Assembly: GCA_007570785.1 (NCBI GenBank)
Contig: ML664159.1
Coordinates: forward strand, 744,001 to 808,000
From: Antilocapra americana
Taxonomy: Eukaryota > Chordata > Mammalia > Artiodactyla > Antilocapridae
Direction: 5' to 3'
Length of the DNA: 64,000 nucleotides
Positions 47,223 through 58,564 of this stretch are shown piece after piece. The notes under the pieces are model-generated. The model had not been told where the DNA came from and ran no database searches. It saw only the letters and a list, made by a program, of their open reading frames with translations. Made by a program: the position numbers and the translations under genes. How positions within the stretch are numbered: the stretch's first letter is position 1; every line of letters begins with the position of its first letter.

Positions 47223-47376
47223 CAACCAGTAAAAAATATAGCCTGACAATTCTTTTAGTTGTTCACTCTGGTAGAGAGCGCAGGAAAGAACCCCAGGTTC
47301 CTAAGGCAGGCACTGATTCCTTCATTGAAAAAGTCTTCGTATTAATAATACATCAACCAAACTAAACAGTGTGATA
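47223..47376. other. Unassigned spacer
   Basis: Nothing recognised. Confidence 0.4.
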
Positions 47377-47676
47377 GTGAAAGTGAAAGTCCCTTATAGC
47401 TCAGCTGTTAAGGAGACCTTGGTTTGATTTCTGGGTCAGGAAGATCTGCTGGAAAAGGGATAGGCTACCCACTCCAGTATTCTTGGCTTCCCTATTGTTC
47501 AGCTGGTAAAGAATCTCCTGCAATGCAGGAGACCTGGGTTCAATCCCTGGGTTGGGAAGTTCCCCTGGAGAAGGGAAAGGTTATCCACTCCAGTATTCTG
47601 GCGTAGATAATTCCATGGACTGTATATCCTTGGGGTCGCAAAGAGTCGGCCAAGAGTGAGTGACTTTCACTTTCAC
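47377..47676 (+). mobile_element. Dimeric Bov-tA SINE flanked by a 14-bp inverted repeat
   Basis: Two heads (about 47390 and 47489) with the usual ccactccagtattcttgg junction. The left edge gtgaaagtgaaagt (47377-47390) is the exact reverse complement of the right edge actttcactttcac (47663-47676). The right edge is the normal tail of this subfamily; the left one is unusual. Confidence 0.85.
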
Positions 47677-47682
47677 AAGCTC

Positions 47683-47869
47683 AATGGCTAGGACAGTAAA
47701 GAGTCTGCCTGCAATGCAGGAGACCTTGGTTTGAGTCCTGGGTTAGGAAGATCCCCCCCAAAAAAGGGAGCAGCTACCTAACTCCAGGATTCTTGCCTGA
47801 AGATTTCCATGACAGGTTATAGTCCATGGCATTGTAAAGAAACAGACACTATTGAGAGACTAACAAACA
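47683..47869 (+). mobile_element. Bov-tA SINE
   Basis: Inserted at the tail of the preceding SINE with perfect target repeats cacaagctc (47674-47682 and 47870-47878). A run of C then A (atccccccc) marks a small internal change. Confidence 0.9.
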
Positions 47870-48069
47870 CACAAGCTCCTTACTTTGTTGCAGACAAATA
47901 ACAATTTGTAGTTTGCTACCCTTCTAGTAGTACTGCCCTAGGGAGGCAACAGGATGCTAGATTCCTAAACCATTTCTTAGGACATATCAACAGTCCAATC
48001 ACAGCTGTATTAGACTATTGTAGCAACAGGAAATTAATTTTATTATTTCAGTTAAGCCACAACTGTTAT

Positions 48070-48165
48070 TCCAGTATGCTTGCCTGGAGATTCCAATGGA
48101 CAGAGGAGCCTGGAGGGCTACTGTCCATGGCATTGCATGGAGTCAGACACAACAGCGCAAATAAC
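48070..48165 (+). mobile_element. Bov-A SINE fragment
   Basis: Body only: ttccagtatgcttgcctgga, gaggagcctggagggctac, gagtcagacacaacagc. 5'-truncated. Confidence 0.75.
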
Positions 48166-48299
48166 ACTAGTAGTACAACCATTATTGATTTTTTAAAAAC
48201 CACTTAGACAATCTTGACTTTTATAGGTTGCTAGAAAGAAAAAAGACACAACATAATACATAGTATTTCCAGGTGATTTTGATATGTTGGAAAGTTCTC

Positions 48300-49740
48300 A
48301 CAAACTCCATAGAGCAGAAAATGAGCAGATTACATACTCTAACCATAGAAAATAAACTAGTAATTAATAAAAAGATACTTAAAAAATTAAATGAAGAGTA
48401 AAAACAAAAATATCATTAATAACTCTTTGGCCAAAGATGAAATTTAAAATTTAAATATCACATAATTAGAAAATGCCAGCAATATGACTATTAAAATTCA
48501 GGAGATTGAGGGCAAAGCTATTCTGAGATCCATTTATTGTACTTTATTGAAAAATGCATAGAACTGAAGACATTATAAATAGAGCATACAAGCAAGGAAA
48601 TAAAGAGGGACAAAATAACATACCTTAATAAGCAGAAATAATCTAAAACATTTTTTAAAAAAAAGATGTAGACTTATTAGGTAAATCTAAGAATCAAATA
48701 TTCATGGTAAAACAATAGTTAAAGCAGTAAAATAGACCCCTAAGCAAGTCTAATCAGGTAAAAAGACCCTACAAATGCATAAAATGCTGAGGGAAATATT
48801 AAGAGATTGTTTAACTTGGGGGAAATATTAGTTATCAACATTACCTCAAAAGCAAGTTTATACTTGACTAGAAAGTTAGTCAAGGATATATAAAAGTTGT
48901 CAAACTATAACTTTTATTATATAGAAATGTACAGGGAGACAATGTATATTGTTTGAGCATTTTAAATAATAAATTTAGAAATATGGGTATACACATTGTT
49001 GAAATACATTCAAATATAGTACATATTTCTTCTAAATTATCAGAGTGAAAAAATTAAACAAAAGTTGTATATCATACAAAGGAAACTGCAGTAAAATAGT
49101 TTAGAAATCAATCTCAAGTATCAAATAAGTTAGGAGAGCCAAATATATCTGCTATAACAATTGAAATTTACAAATAACATATATTCATATTCATTAGGGT
49201 ACAAAAGACAGAATAAATCATATGTTGTTTATAATAGACTGACTTAGAATCTTTTAAAGGTGTCTAAATATCTATCAAATATAGGTAAGCAGAGAGATAG
49301 GACGACTCAGAATATCAAAATGAGTCAAGTTTGAATTTAAGGTTTTAAATGTCAATGGGACATATAAGGTCATGTTTTACTAAGAAAATATTCAATAAAA
49401 CACACTAAGAAGTAAAAAACAAAAACTGTTGAAAAATATGAGAAGAAATAATATTGGTAAGAGAATTTCACAGAATTCTCAGCCTATCAAAGTGAGTATA
49501 AAGTTTTAGTATTGAATTTACAGACCATACCTAACATGATTAAATATCATTTATATGTGTAATCTTAAAAAATGATATAAATGAACTTACTTACCAAACA
49601 GAAATAGACTCATAGAAAAAGAAAACAAACTCATGGTTCCAAAAGGGAAGGGCAGAGGGAGATAAATTAGGACTTTGCTATACATTAACTTAGCATTGTA
49701 AATTAACTATACGTCAGTAAAGAAAATGTAGAAATTATAC
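48300..49740 (+). mobile_element. Old L1, degraded ORF2 and 3' UTR
   Basis: A-rich plus-strand text with L1 ORF2 flavour (agcaagtctaatcaggtaaa, the old equivalent of an ORF2 linker phrase) and, at 49560-49740, an artiodactyl-type L1 3' UTR (gaacttacttaccaaacaga ... attgtaaattaactatac). These may be one element or two. No frame is open for long. Confidence 0.5.
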
Positions 49741-50469
49741 ATGCTCTACTTTGACTACTGTTTAGAATGAAATGTGTAACACTTATGGTATTGAAGCTCT
49801 CTGATAACAACACATAGAAATGCTAAATTAAAACAAAACAAAATTTAAAAGATATCTTTCAAAGTATATCCCCTAGCTAAAGAAGGCAGGTAAACTGAAA
49901 ATAGTTTTATAAACTCAAGGATTATCACTTTGAGTAGTCTTAGGAAAAACCTGGACATGAACATAAAAGCTAATGGCTGTCAGTTTTTCACCACTGAGAA
50001 TAATGTTTGCTATGGGTTTGTTGTATGTGGCCTTTATTATGTTGAGGTAGGTTCCCTCTATGCCTACTTTTTGAATAGTTTTTTTTTTTTTTGGTCATAA
50101 ACATGTGTTGAATTTTATCAAAAGCTTTTTCTGCTTCTATTGAGATGATCATGTGGTTTTTATCTTTCAGTTTTTTAATACACATTGATTGATTTGCATA
50201 TATTGAAGAATCCTTGCATCCCTGGGATAAATCCCAGTTGATTATGGTGTATGATCATTTTGATGTGTCGTTGGATTCTGTTTGCTAAGGATTTTTGCAT
50301 CTGTGTTTATCAGTGATATTGGCCTGTAATTTTCCTTTCTGTGATATTTTTGTCTGGTTTTGGTATCAGTGTGATGGTGGCCTTGTAGAATGAGTTTAGG
50401 AGTTTTCCTGCCTCTGCAATTTTCTGGAAGAGTTTAAGCAAGATAGGTGTTAGCCATTGTCTAAACCTT

Positions 50470-50687
50470 TTGTATTTACTACGTATGAAAATGTACTGCA
50501 CTCAAGAGATAAGCCCAAAATAGTGGCTAGTGCAATAGAACAGAGGGTCCAGAACCTGCTAAGTTGGAATAAAACTCTTTTTCATCCCTAGCTCTCAAAC
50601 TAAGATATGGCATAAGAGATAAAGACAAATCAAGGGTGCGAGTAGGTATGACCCCAGAAAGCATTAAGCAATTAATAGTACCCTTCA
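50470..50687. other. Unknown insert within the inverted L1 segment
   Basis: This stretch, continued at 51879-51893 beyond the younger L1, does not match L1. It contains aataaaa near 50567 and could be an LTR remnant, but no TGT...ACA borders or target repeats were found. Confidence 0.35.
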
Positions 50688-51866
50688 GATAAAATAGGCA
50701 AAACACTCTCCGACATAAACCAAAGCGGGATCCTCTATGACCCACCTCCCAGAATATTGGAAATAAAAGCAAAAATAAACAAATGGGACCTAATTAAAAT
50801 TAAAAGCTTCTGCACAACAAAGGAAACTATAAGCAAGGTGAAAAGGCAGCCTTCAGAATGGGAGAAAATAATAGCCAATGAAGCAACGGACAATCTCAAA
50901 AATATACAAGCAACTCCTGCAGCTCCATTCTAGAAAAATAAAAGACCCAATCAAAAAGTGGGCCAAAGAACTTAACAGACATTTCTCCAAAGAAGACATA
51001 AAAATGGCTAACAAACACATGAAAAGATGCTCAACATCACTCATTATCAGAGAAATGCAAATCAAAACCACAGTGAGGTACCACTTTACACCGGTCAGAA
51101 TGGCTGCCATCCAAAAATCTACAAGCAATAAACGCTGGAGAGGATGTAGAGAAAAGGGAACCCTCTTACACTGTTGATGGGAATGCAAACTAGTATAGCC
51201 ACTATGGAAAACAGTGTGGAGATTCCTTAAAAAACTGCAAATAGACCTGCCATGTGACCCAGCAATCCTACTGCTGGGCATACACACCGAGAAAACCAGA
51301 ATTGAAAGAGACACGTGTACCCCAATGTTCATCGCCGCACTGTTTACAATAGCCAGGACATGGAAGCAATCTAGATGCCCATCAACTGACGAATGGATAA
51401 GAAAGCTGTGGTACATATACACAATGGAATATTACTCAGCATTAAAAAAAAATTCATTTGAATCAGTTCTACTCAGGTGGACGGAATTGGAGCCTATTAT
51501 CCAGAGTGAAGTAAGCCAGAAGGAAAAACAACAATACAGTATACTAACGCATATATATGGAATTTAGAAAGATGGTAACGAGAACCCTGCATGCGAGACA
51601 GCAAAAGGAACGCAGATATATAGAACAGACTCATGGACTCTGTGGAAGAGGGCAAGGGTGGGATGATATGGGAGAATGGCATTGAAACATGTTACTTATC
51701 ATATGTGAAATCACTCACCAGCCCATGGTTGATGCTCGGGGCTGGTGCACCGAGATGTCCCAGGGGGAGGGAATCGGGAGGGAGGGGGGTTCTGGAGGGG
51801 GAGCATATGTAAACCCATGGCGGTGTCATGTCATTGTATGGCAAAACCAACACAATAAAAAAAAAA
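50688..51866 (+). mobile_element. Young-looking ruminant L1, 5'-truncated
   Basis: Covers the ORF2 C-terminal third, 3' UTR and a poly(A) of about ten. Perfect 12-bp target repeats tagtacccttca at 50676-50687 and 51867-51878. Sequence is close to the L1 family consensus as I remember it. It ends gtatggcaaaaccaacacaa as active ruminant L1s do. Confidence 0.94.
50878..51567 (+). pseudogene. L1 ORF2 C-terminal fragment
   Basis: The last part of ORF2 lies in one frame from 50878 to 51567, interrupted by TGA at 51175-51177 and TAG at 51196-51198, which replace a Trp and a Gln codon of the family. Text such as [32 protein letters not shown] and [17 protein letters not shown] marks the C-terminal domain. 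Endonuclease and RT are absent. Confidence 0.88.
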
Positions 51867-53401
51867 TAGTACCCTTCACCTGGACGAAAGGATTTGCATT
51901 CACCTGTGAGCCCTTCTGGCCCTGGGCTTTTATTTGTTGGAAGATTTTTGATTACCATTTCAACTTGGGGGCTTGTTATTGGTCTGTTCATGCTTCCTCT
52001 TTCTTCCTGGTTCAGTTTAGGAAGATTGCACTTTTCTAGGAACATGACCTTTTCTTCCAGGCTGTCCATTTTATTGGCATATAGTTGCTCACACTGGTTT
52101 CCTATGATCCTTGTATTTCTGCATTGTCTGTTGTGACTTCTTTTTCATTTCAAATTTTGCTGATGTGAGCCTCTCCTTTTTTTTTCTGGATGAATCTGGC
52201 TAGTGGTTTGTCAATTTTATCTTCTCAAAGAAACAGCTTTTAATTTTCTTCATCTTGGCTATTATTTTCTTTTCTTTCTCATTTATTTCTGCTCTGATCT
52301 TTCTTTCCTTCTATTAACCTTGGGGGGTTTCTTGTTCTTTTTTCTAGTTGCTTGAGATGTAAGGTTAACATGTTTATTTGATGTTTTTCACTTTTCTTGA
52401 GGTTGGCTTGTATTACTATAAACTTTCCTCTTATAAATACTTTTGCTGCATTCATACATTTTGAGTGGTTGTGCTTTCATGTCATTTGTTTATAGGTATT
52501 TTTTTATTTCCTTTTTAATGTCTTCCATGACCTGTTTGTTATTTAAAAGCATGTTATTTAGCTTCCAGCATGTTGTTTAGCCTCCATGTGTTTGTGGTTT
52601 TTTACTGTAGTTGATATAGAGAACCCTCTTGCACTGTTAGTGGGAATGTAAACTGATATAGTCACTATAATAGACAGCAGTATGGAGATTCCAAAAAAAA
52701 AACTAGAAATAAAACTACCATATGACCCAACAATCCCACTACTGCGCTTATACCCTGAGAAAGCCATAATTGAAAGAAACACATAGACCCCAATATTCGT
52801 GGCAGCACTTTTTACGAAAGCCAGGACATGAGGGCAACTTAGATATCCATTGACAGATGAATGAAAACAGAAATTGAGGTACATATATATAATGGAATAT
52901 TACTCGGCTATAAAAAAGAGAGTGTATTCGAGTCAGTCCTAATGAGGTGGATGAACCCAGAGCCTATTATACAGAATCAAGTAAGTCAGAAAGAAAAAGA
53001 CACATATTATATATTAATGCATGAACATGGAATCTAGAAAGATAGTACTGATGAACCTATTTGCAGGGCAGCAGTGGAGATGCAGACATAGAGAACAGAC
53101 TTGTGGACATAGAGGGAAAGAAGATGGTTGAATGAATTGAGAGAATAGCCTGAAAACTTATATATTACTATTTGTAAAATAGATAGCAAGTGGGAATTTG
53201 CTGTGTGACACAGGGAGCTCAACCCAGTGCGCTGTGACAACCTAGAGGGGTGGAATGGGTGAGAGATGGGAGAGAAGTTCAGGAAGGAGGGGACAGATAT
53301 ATACCTGTGGCTGATTCATGTTGATGTATGGCAAAGGCCAACACAATATTATAAAGCAATTATCCTCCAGTAAAAAAAAAAGAAAGAAAATAAAAAAGCT
53401 A

Positions 53402-54054
53402 GAGCCTGGAGTTTCAATGTCAAATGGGGATATGAGATATGAGATATGACCTGGGATTTCTGAATGGTGGAGAGATAGTAATGTATTGAGATTTTTATCT
53501 GAGATTCCTTCAACAAATGAATAATTTTAAAAAGTCTCCAAAGATTTCTTACAAAAAATTCTTTTCAACTAGAAGATGGAAGCTAAAAGTGTTCTCTGTA
53601 CCACAGTTGAGTATAAAGTTGAAATTTATATCACCAGAATGATGATGAATCCTTAAACTAATCAACAAATATATAAAGTGTTCTTAGTCTATTTCCCAGT
53701 GACACAAATTATTCTCTAAAGAGAATTTTGCAGCTCAAACTTCATGATTTTGCTAACAGAAAAACTGTTTCTACTTAAGATGAGCATGCAATCAAAAATA
53801 TGGGAAATTCCTCATGAAAGAAAGTCAGTGGACATGCAAAAAATGAGGCTTTATCATTCTTGCAGCTTGAGATCATAAAACAATATTCTAAGATTCCAAA
53901 TGAATTATATTTAAAATAACTGAAAGAAAAATAATATAAGCCACAAAGAATAAAATTACATACATTTCAAAATGGTAGATAAATTTCAAGAAAATATAAA
54001 GAGAATGTTCAGAAATCTAAAAAGAAATTTGAAGAAATATAAACAATAGTGCAC
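53402..54054. other. Unassigned sequence
   Basis: Nothing recognised; a short gatatgaga tandem near 53428. Confidence 0.4.
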
Positions 54055-56275
54055 TCAGTGGACTCACTTAAAAGAATATTAGACAGCAAACTAAATGTCC
54101 ATCAACAGATTCTTGGATAAAGAATATATTGTACATATTAATATATGCAATGGGATAGTATTTAGCCATAAAAAAGAATGAAACAATGCCATCCGCAGCA
54201 ACATGAATAGACCTAGAGATTATCATACTAAGTGAAGTAAGTCAGATAGAGAAAGGCAGATATCACATGATACCACTTACATACAGAATCTAAAAGGATG
54301 ATTCAAATGAACTTATTTACAAAACAGAAATATGATCACAGATGTAAAAAACAAACTTATGGATACTAGAAGAGAAAATAGGATAGGGATAAGTTGGGAG
54401 ATTGGGTTTGACATGTATTCACCACTATACATGTATATTATAAAATAGAAAACTAATAAGGAACTACTGTATAACACAGGGAACTCTAATCAATACTCTG
54501 TAATGACCTTCTGTTGAAGCAGAAGATATTAAGAAGAGATGGCAGGAATACACAGAAGAACTGTACAAAAAAGGTCTTAATGACCTGGATAACCACAATA
54601 GAGTGGTCACTTACCTAGAGCCAGATATCCTGGAGTGTGAAGTCAAGTGTCTCTTAGGAAGCATCACTACGAACAAAGTTAGTGGAGGTGACAGAATTCC
54701 AGCTGAGCTATTTCAAATCCTAAAAGATGATGCTGTTAAAGTGCTGCATTCAATATGCCAGCAAATTTGGAAAATTCAGCAGTGGCCATAGGACTTGAAA
54801 AGGTCAGTTTTCATTCCAGTCCCAAAGAAGGGAAATGCCAAAGAATGTTTAAACTACCATACAATTACTTTCATTTCACATGCTAGCAAGGCAATGCTCA
54901 AAATCCTTCAAACCAGGCTTTAACAGTAAGTGAACCAAATACTCCCAGATGTACAAGTTGGATTTAGAAAAGGAAGAGGAACAGAGATCTAATTACCAAA
55001 ATTCACTGAATCATGGAAAAAGCAAGGGAATTCTTAAAAAAAACATCTGCTACATTGACTGCATTAAAGCCTTTGATTGTGTGGATCATAACAAACTGTG
55101 GAAATTCATAAAGATGTGGAAATATCAGACCACCTTACCTGCCTCCTGTGAAACCTGTATACAGGTCAAGAAGCAACAGAATGAAACATGGAACAAGGGC
55201 CTGGTTCCAAATTGAGAAAATAGTGCCTCAAGGCTGTATACTGTCACCCTGCTTATTTAATTTATACAGAGTGTACATCATGCAAAATTCCAGGCTGGAT
55301 GAAGCTGAACCTGGAATCAAGATTGTGAGGAGAAATGTCAATAACTTCTGATATGCAGATGACACCACCCTTATGTCAGAAAGCAAAGAGGAACTATAGA
55401 GCCTCCTGGTGAAAGTGAAAGAGGAGAATGAAAAAGCTGGCTTAAACTCAACATTCAAAAAACTAAGACCATGGCATCCAGTCTCATCACTTCATGGCAA
55501 ATAGATGGGGAAACAATGGAGAAAGTGACAGCCTTTATTTTCTTGGGCTCCAAAATCACTGCAGATAGTGACTGCAGCCATGAAATTAAAAGATGCTTGC
55601 TCCTTGGAAGAAAAGCTATGACCAATCTAGACAGCATATTAAAAAGCAGAGACATTAGTTTGCTGACAAAGGTCCATCTAGTTAAAGCCATAGTTTTTCC
55701 AGTAGTCATGTAAGGATGTTAGAGTTGGATCATAAAAAAAAGCTGAGAGCTGAAGAACTGATGGTTTCCCACTGTGGTATTGGAGAAAACTCTTGAGAGT
55801 CCCTCAGAGTGCAAGAAGATCAAACCAGTCAATCCTAATGGAAATCAACCCTGAATATTTATTGGAAGGACTGATGTGAAGCTGTTCCAATACTTTGGCC
55901 ACCTGATGCAAAGAGCCAACTCATTGGAAAAGACCTTGATGCTGGGAAAGATTGACAGCAGGAGGAGAATAGGGTGACAAAGGATGAGATGGTTGAATGG
56001 CATCATTGACTCGTTGAACATGAGTTTGGACAAACTCTAGGAGATAGTGAAGGACAGGGAAGCAGGACATGCTGAAGTCCATGGGGTTGCAAGAGTTGGA
56101 CATGAATGAGTGACTGAGCAACAACAACCATGACCTATATGAGAAAAAAAGTTGAAAAAAGAATGGATATATGTATGTCTATATATATGTTATTCATTGT
56201 GTTGTATTGCAGAAATTAACACAATACTGTAAATCAACTAAACTCCAATAAATATTTATAAACTAGACATAGCTG
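54055..56275 (+). mobile_element. Old artiodactyl L1 3' end, split by BovB
   Basis: 54055-54509 has the end of ORF2 and the start of the 3' UTR (tatttagccataaaaaagaa, gaactactgtataacacagg). It resumes at 56137-56275 with the terminal part (caatactgtaaatcaactaa, actccaataaatattt). The BovB between is bounded by atgacct repeats. Confidence 0.82.
54510..56129 (+). mobile_element. BovB LINE, 5'-truncated
   Basis: Runs from just before RT (agatattaagaagagatggc) to the tail gactgagcaacaacaac. Target repeats atgacct lie at 54503-54509 and 56130-56136. Coding blocks survive in several frames (54603-54791 ITTNKVSGGDRIPAELF; 55471-55713). A TGA precedes the YADD site (near 55348) and several indels are present. 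More decayed than the copies at 19.9 and 46 kb. Confidence 0.92.
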
Positions 56276-56950
56276 AAAAATCAGTGTATTTGAAGAAATA
56301 TTTGAGGGAAGTAGTTAGATTTCAACACAGGAGGTTGAAGAAATGAAAAATATGAGGGAAATTAAGAAACACTGAAGAAATAATAAAAACACAATATGCA
56401 AAAATAGAAGTTTCAGAAAAGGAGACAAATGGTGGAAAGCCATAATTTTTAAAATGGCTGAGAATTTTCTGCAATTATAAAAGATGTGAATCCTAAAATT
56501 AAAGGAACTGGAAAAGTCCTGGTTATAATAATTTAAAGGAATTGTACCTTGACCATATTCTAGTGAAATTTTACATATCTAAAATAAAATAAAGAAGAAT
56601 GAGGAAACTATAAATGCTGTCAGAAAGAAAATCCCATAACTAACAACAACAATTTATTTTGCAGTAGTCAATTGCCCAAATAAATCCAAAAGACTAGAAT
56701 AATATTCCCATAGTGCTAAAGGTAAATATCAATTAACCAAAAATTTTTATACACAAAATATATCATGAAGATATGGATAAAAGGAGGATAGTTTTAGTCA
56801 AAGACTAAGAGAATTTGTCACTTGCATTCCCTCCTTACCAGTTCTATTAAAGGTTGTACTTCAGGAGGAAATTTTTTAAAACTCAGGTAGCTTTTTCAGA
56901 GCAAAATCAGCATAAATATAAATAACAAATCACACTAAAAGTAAAATAGA
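56276..56950 (+). mobile_element. Old L1/HAL1-like ORF1 remnant
   Basis: Text such as tctagtgaaattttacatat, aagactaagagaatttgtca and aggttgtacttcaggaggaa follows the order of an ancient L1 or half-L1 (HAL1) ORF1. Frames are fully decayed. Confidence 0.5.
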
Positions 56951-57237
56951 AATAAGATGCCATTCACAAGAGCGACAAAATAGATTAAGAATCTAAGATA
57001 CATTTAGTACAAGATATCCAAGAACTTAATGAGTAAACAGACAATGTATATGTAAGAATTTGTTGTATAGGTGAAATAGTATCTTATGTCAGAAGAGATA
57101 TATAGTGATAAATTAATTTAAAATAGTGTTTTAACACGACTGTCTCTATGGAAAAACTCAATTGAATACCTTATTTATATAGTATGGAAAAATCAAATCA
57201 ATATGAATAATAATATAGACTTAAAATGTAAAATAGG

Positions 57238-57309
57238 AGCTTGGCAGCCTACAGTCCATGGGTCACAAAGAGTTGGATGTGACTGAGCGACTGAGCACAC
57301 ACACACAGT
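57238..57309 (+). mobile_element. Bov-A tail fragment
   Basis: gcagcctacagtccatggg through gactgagcgactgagcac and a short CA tail. 5'-truncated. Confidence 0.75.
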
Positions 57310-57645
57310 TGTATAAAATGATGCATCACTGTTGAAAACAATTTGGCAGTTCCTCAAAAAGTTAAATATATACTTACCTTATGACCCAGAAACTCCAAAC
57401 CTGGTTATACAAAAGAAAATTTAAAACATTTGTTTATAGAAAAACTTGGACATGAATTTTTTCAGCCTCAATATTTGTAATATCCCCAAACTGGAAACAA
57501 CCAAAATATCATTTATAAGTAAATTCATAAACAAAGTGGGCTAAGTTCATACAATGAAAAATTATTTGACAGTAATGGAGTGTTAATACATGCTATGGTA
57601 TTGATGAACCTCAAAAGGTTCACTAAATGAAAGAAACCAAACACA
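57310..57645 (+). mobile_element. Old L1 ORF2 C-terminal fragment
   Basis: aatttggcagttcctcaaaa, accttatgacccagaaactc and ttcatacaatgaaaaattat follow the L1 ORF2 end in an old subfamily. No open frame remains. Confidence 0.7.
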
Positions 57646-58345
57646 AATGTCACTGTGTCATTGATTCCCAAGACTATCCTCAGTTTCAGTGATTCACTAG
57701 GAGAACTCCTAAGAACCAGAGCTATTATGTTTATAGTTATGATTTACTATAGTGAAAAGGTACAGATCAAAATAAGCAAAAATGAGAAAGTGCATGGAGA
57801 GACGTCTGGAAGAAACCAGGTATAAGCTTCCAGGTGTACTCTCCAAGTGAGGTCACATAGGATGTGTTTAATTTTCATAACAACGATGTGTGAAAACACA
57901 AGTAAAGTATTACCACTCAGGGAAGTTGACATAAGCTTTGGTATCCAAAATTTTTATGTAGAATCAGCCCATAGACATGGACATATACTCACACTTATAT
58001 ACTCAATGTAGCTATTCAGACTCTAGACCCCAAGAGCAAAAAATAGGTGTTCACCATAAATCACATTGTTAGCATAAATCATCTGATACACCTTGGTTCA
58101 AGTCCTCCAGCATGCAAAAACTCTTAACAGGTTGAGCATTTCAAGGGCTCAGAACAAAGTTCCTAGGAGCTGGCCAAGGGCCAGTCCTAAAAATAGACCT
58201 AACCTGGGAATGTGCAAAGTTTAAGTAACCTAAGCAAGATGTGCTAACCTTCTCCTGAACAACCACATATTCTGTGGTTACACTATATGAAATATACAGC
58301 ATAAGTAAAACCATACAGATAAAAAATAGAGTAGTCATTGAGAAG
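57646..58345. mobile_element. Ancient MER-type repeat, probably LTR-derived
   Basis: Phrases ttcccaagactatcctcag, aggagctggccaagggcc and taaatcacattgttagca are familiar from an old mammalian interspersed repeat that I believe is LTR-derived. I cannot name the family or prove the orientation. Confidence 0.4.
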
Positions 58346-58564
58346 AAATGGGGGAAAGGGGAATGGAGAATGACTGCTAATGGTTATGAGGCATTTTGGG
58401 GGCCATTTCCATTTTTATTAATTGGAGAATTATATAGCAGTCATTTAAACTGAAAAGAACTGCTTTTGGTGGATAATACATTTAGCTATTCCTAATACTT
58501 TTTTTCAGTGAAATGTTTATTTTTTTCCTGTTATTATTTTTAGTGTTGGGAAGTTTTCATTTTT
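58346..58564. other. Unassigned spacer
   Basis: Nothing recognised. Confidence 0.4.

Larger units (their letters stand above)
49973..53393 (+). mobile_element. L1 with inverted 5' segment, later split
   Basis: 49973 to about 50469 and about 51894 to 52612 are antisense L1 ORF2 (RT core, including EKAFDKIQH on minus at 49988-50185, and the linker before RT). 52612-53393 is plus-strand ORF2 end plus 3' UTR with an A-rich tail. Repeats aaaagcta at 49965-49972 and 53394-53401 directly abut the outer ends, indicating one insertion with a 5' inversion and loss of the ORF2 segment between the breakpoints. A 200-odd-bp unknown insert and a younger L1 then split the inverted part. Confidence 0.8.

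Noticed and set aside
1100..48000. tRNA genes at the SINE heads
   Set aside because: Box A/B-like sequences are present, but they belong to Bov-tA and CHR SINEs; no complete cloverleaf tRNA was seen.
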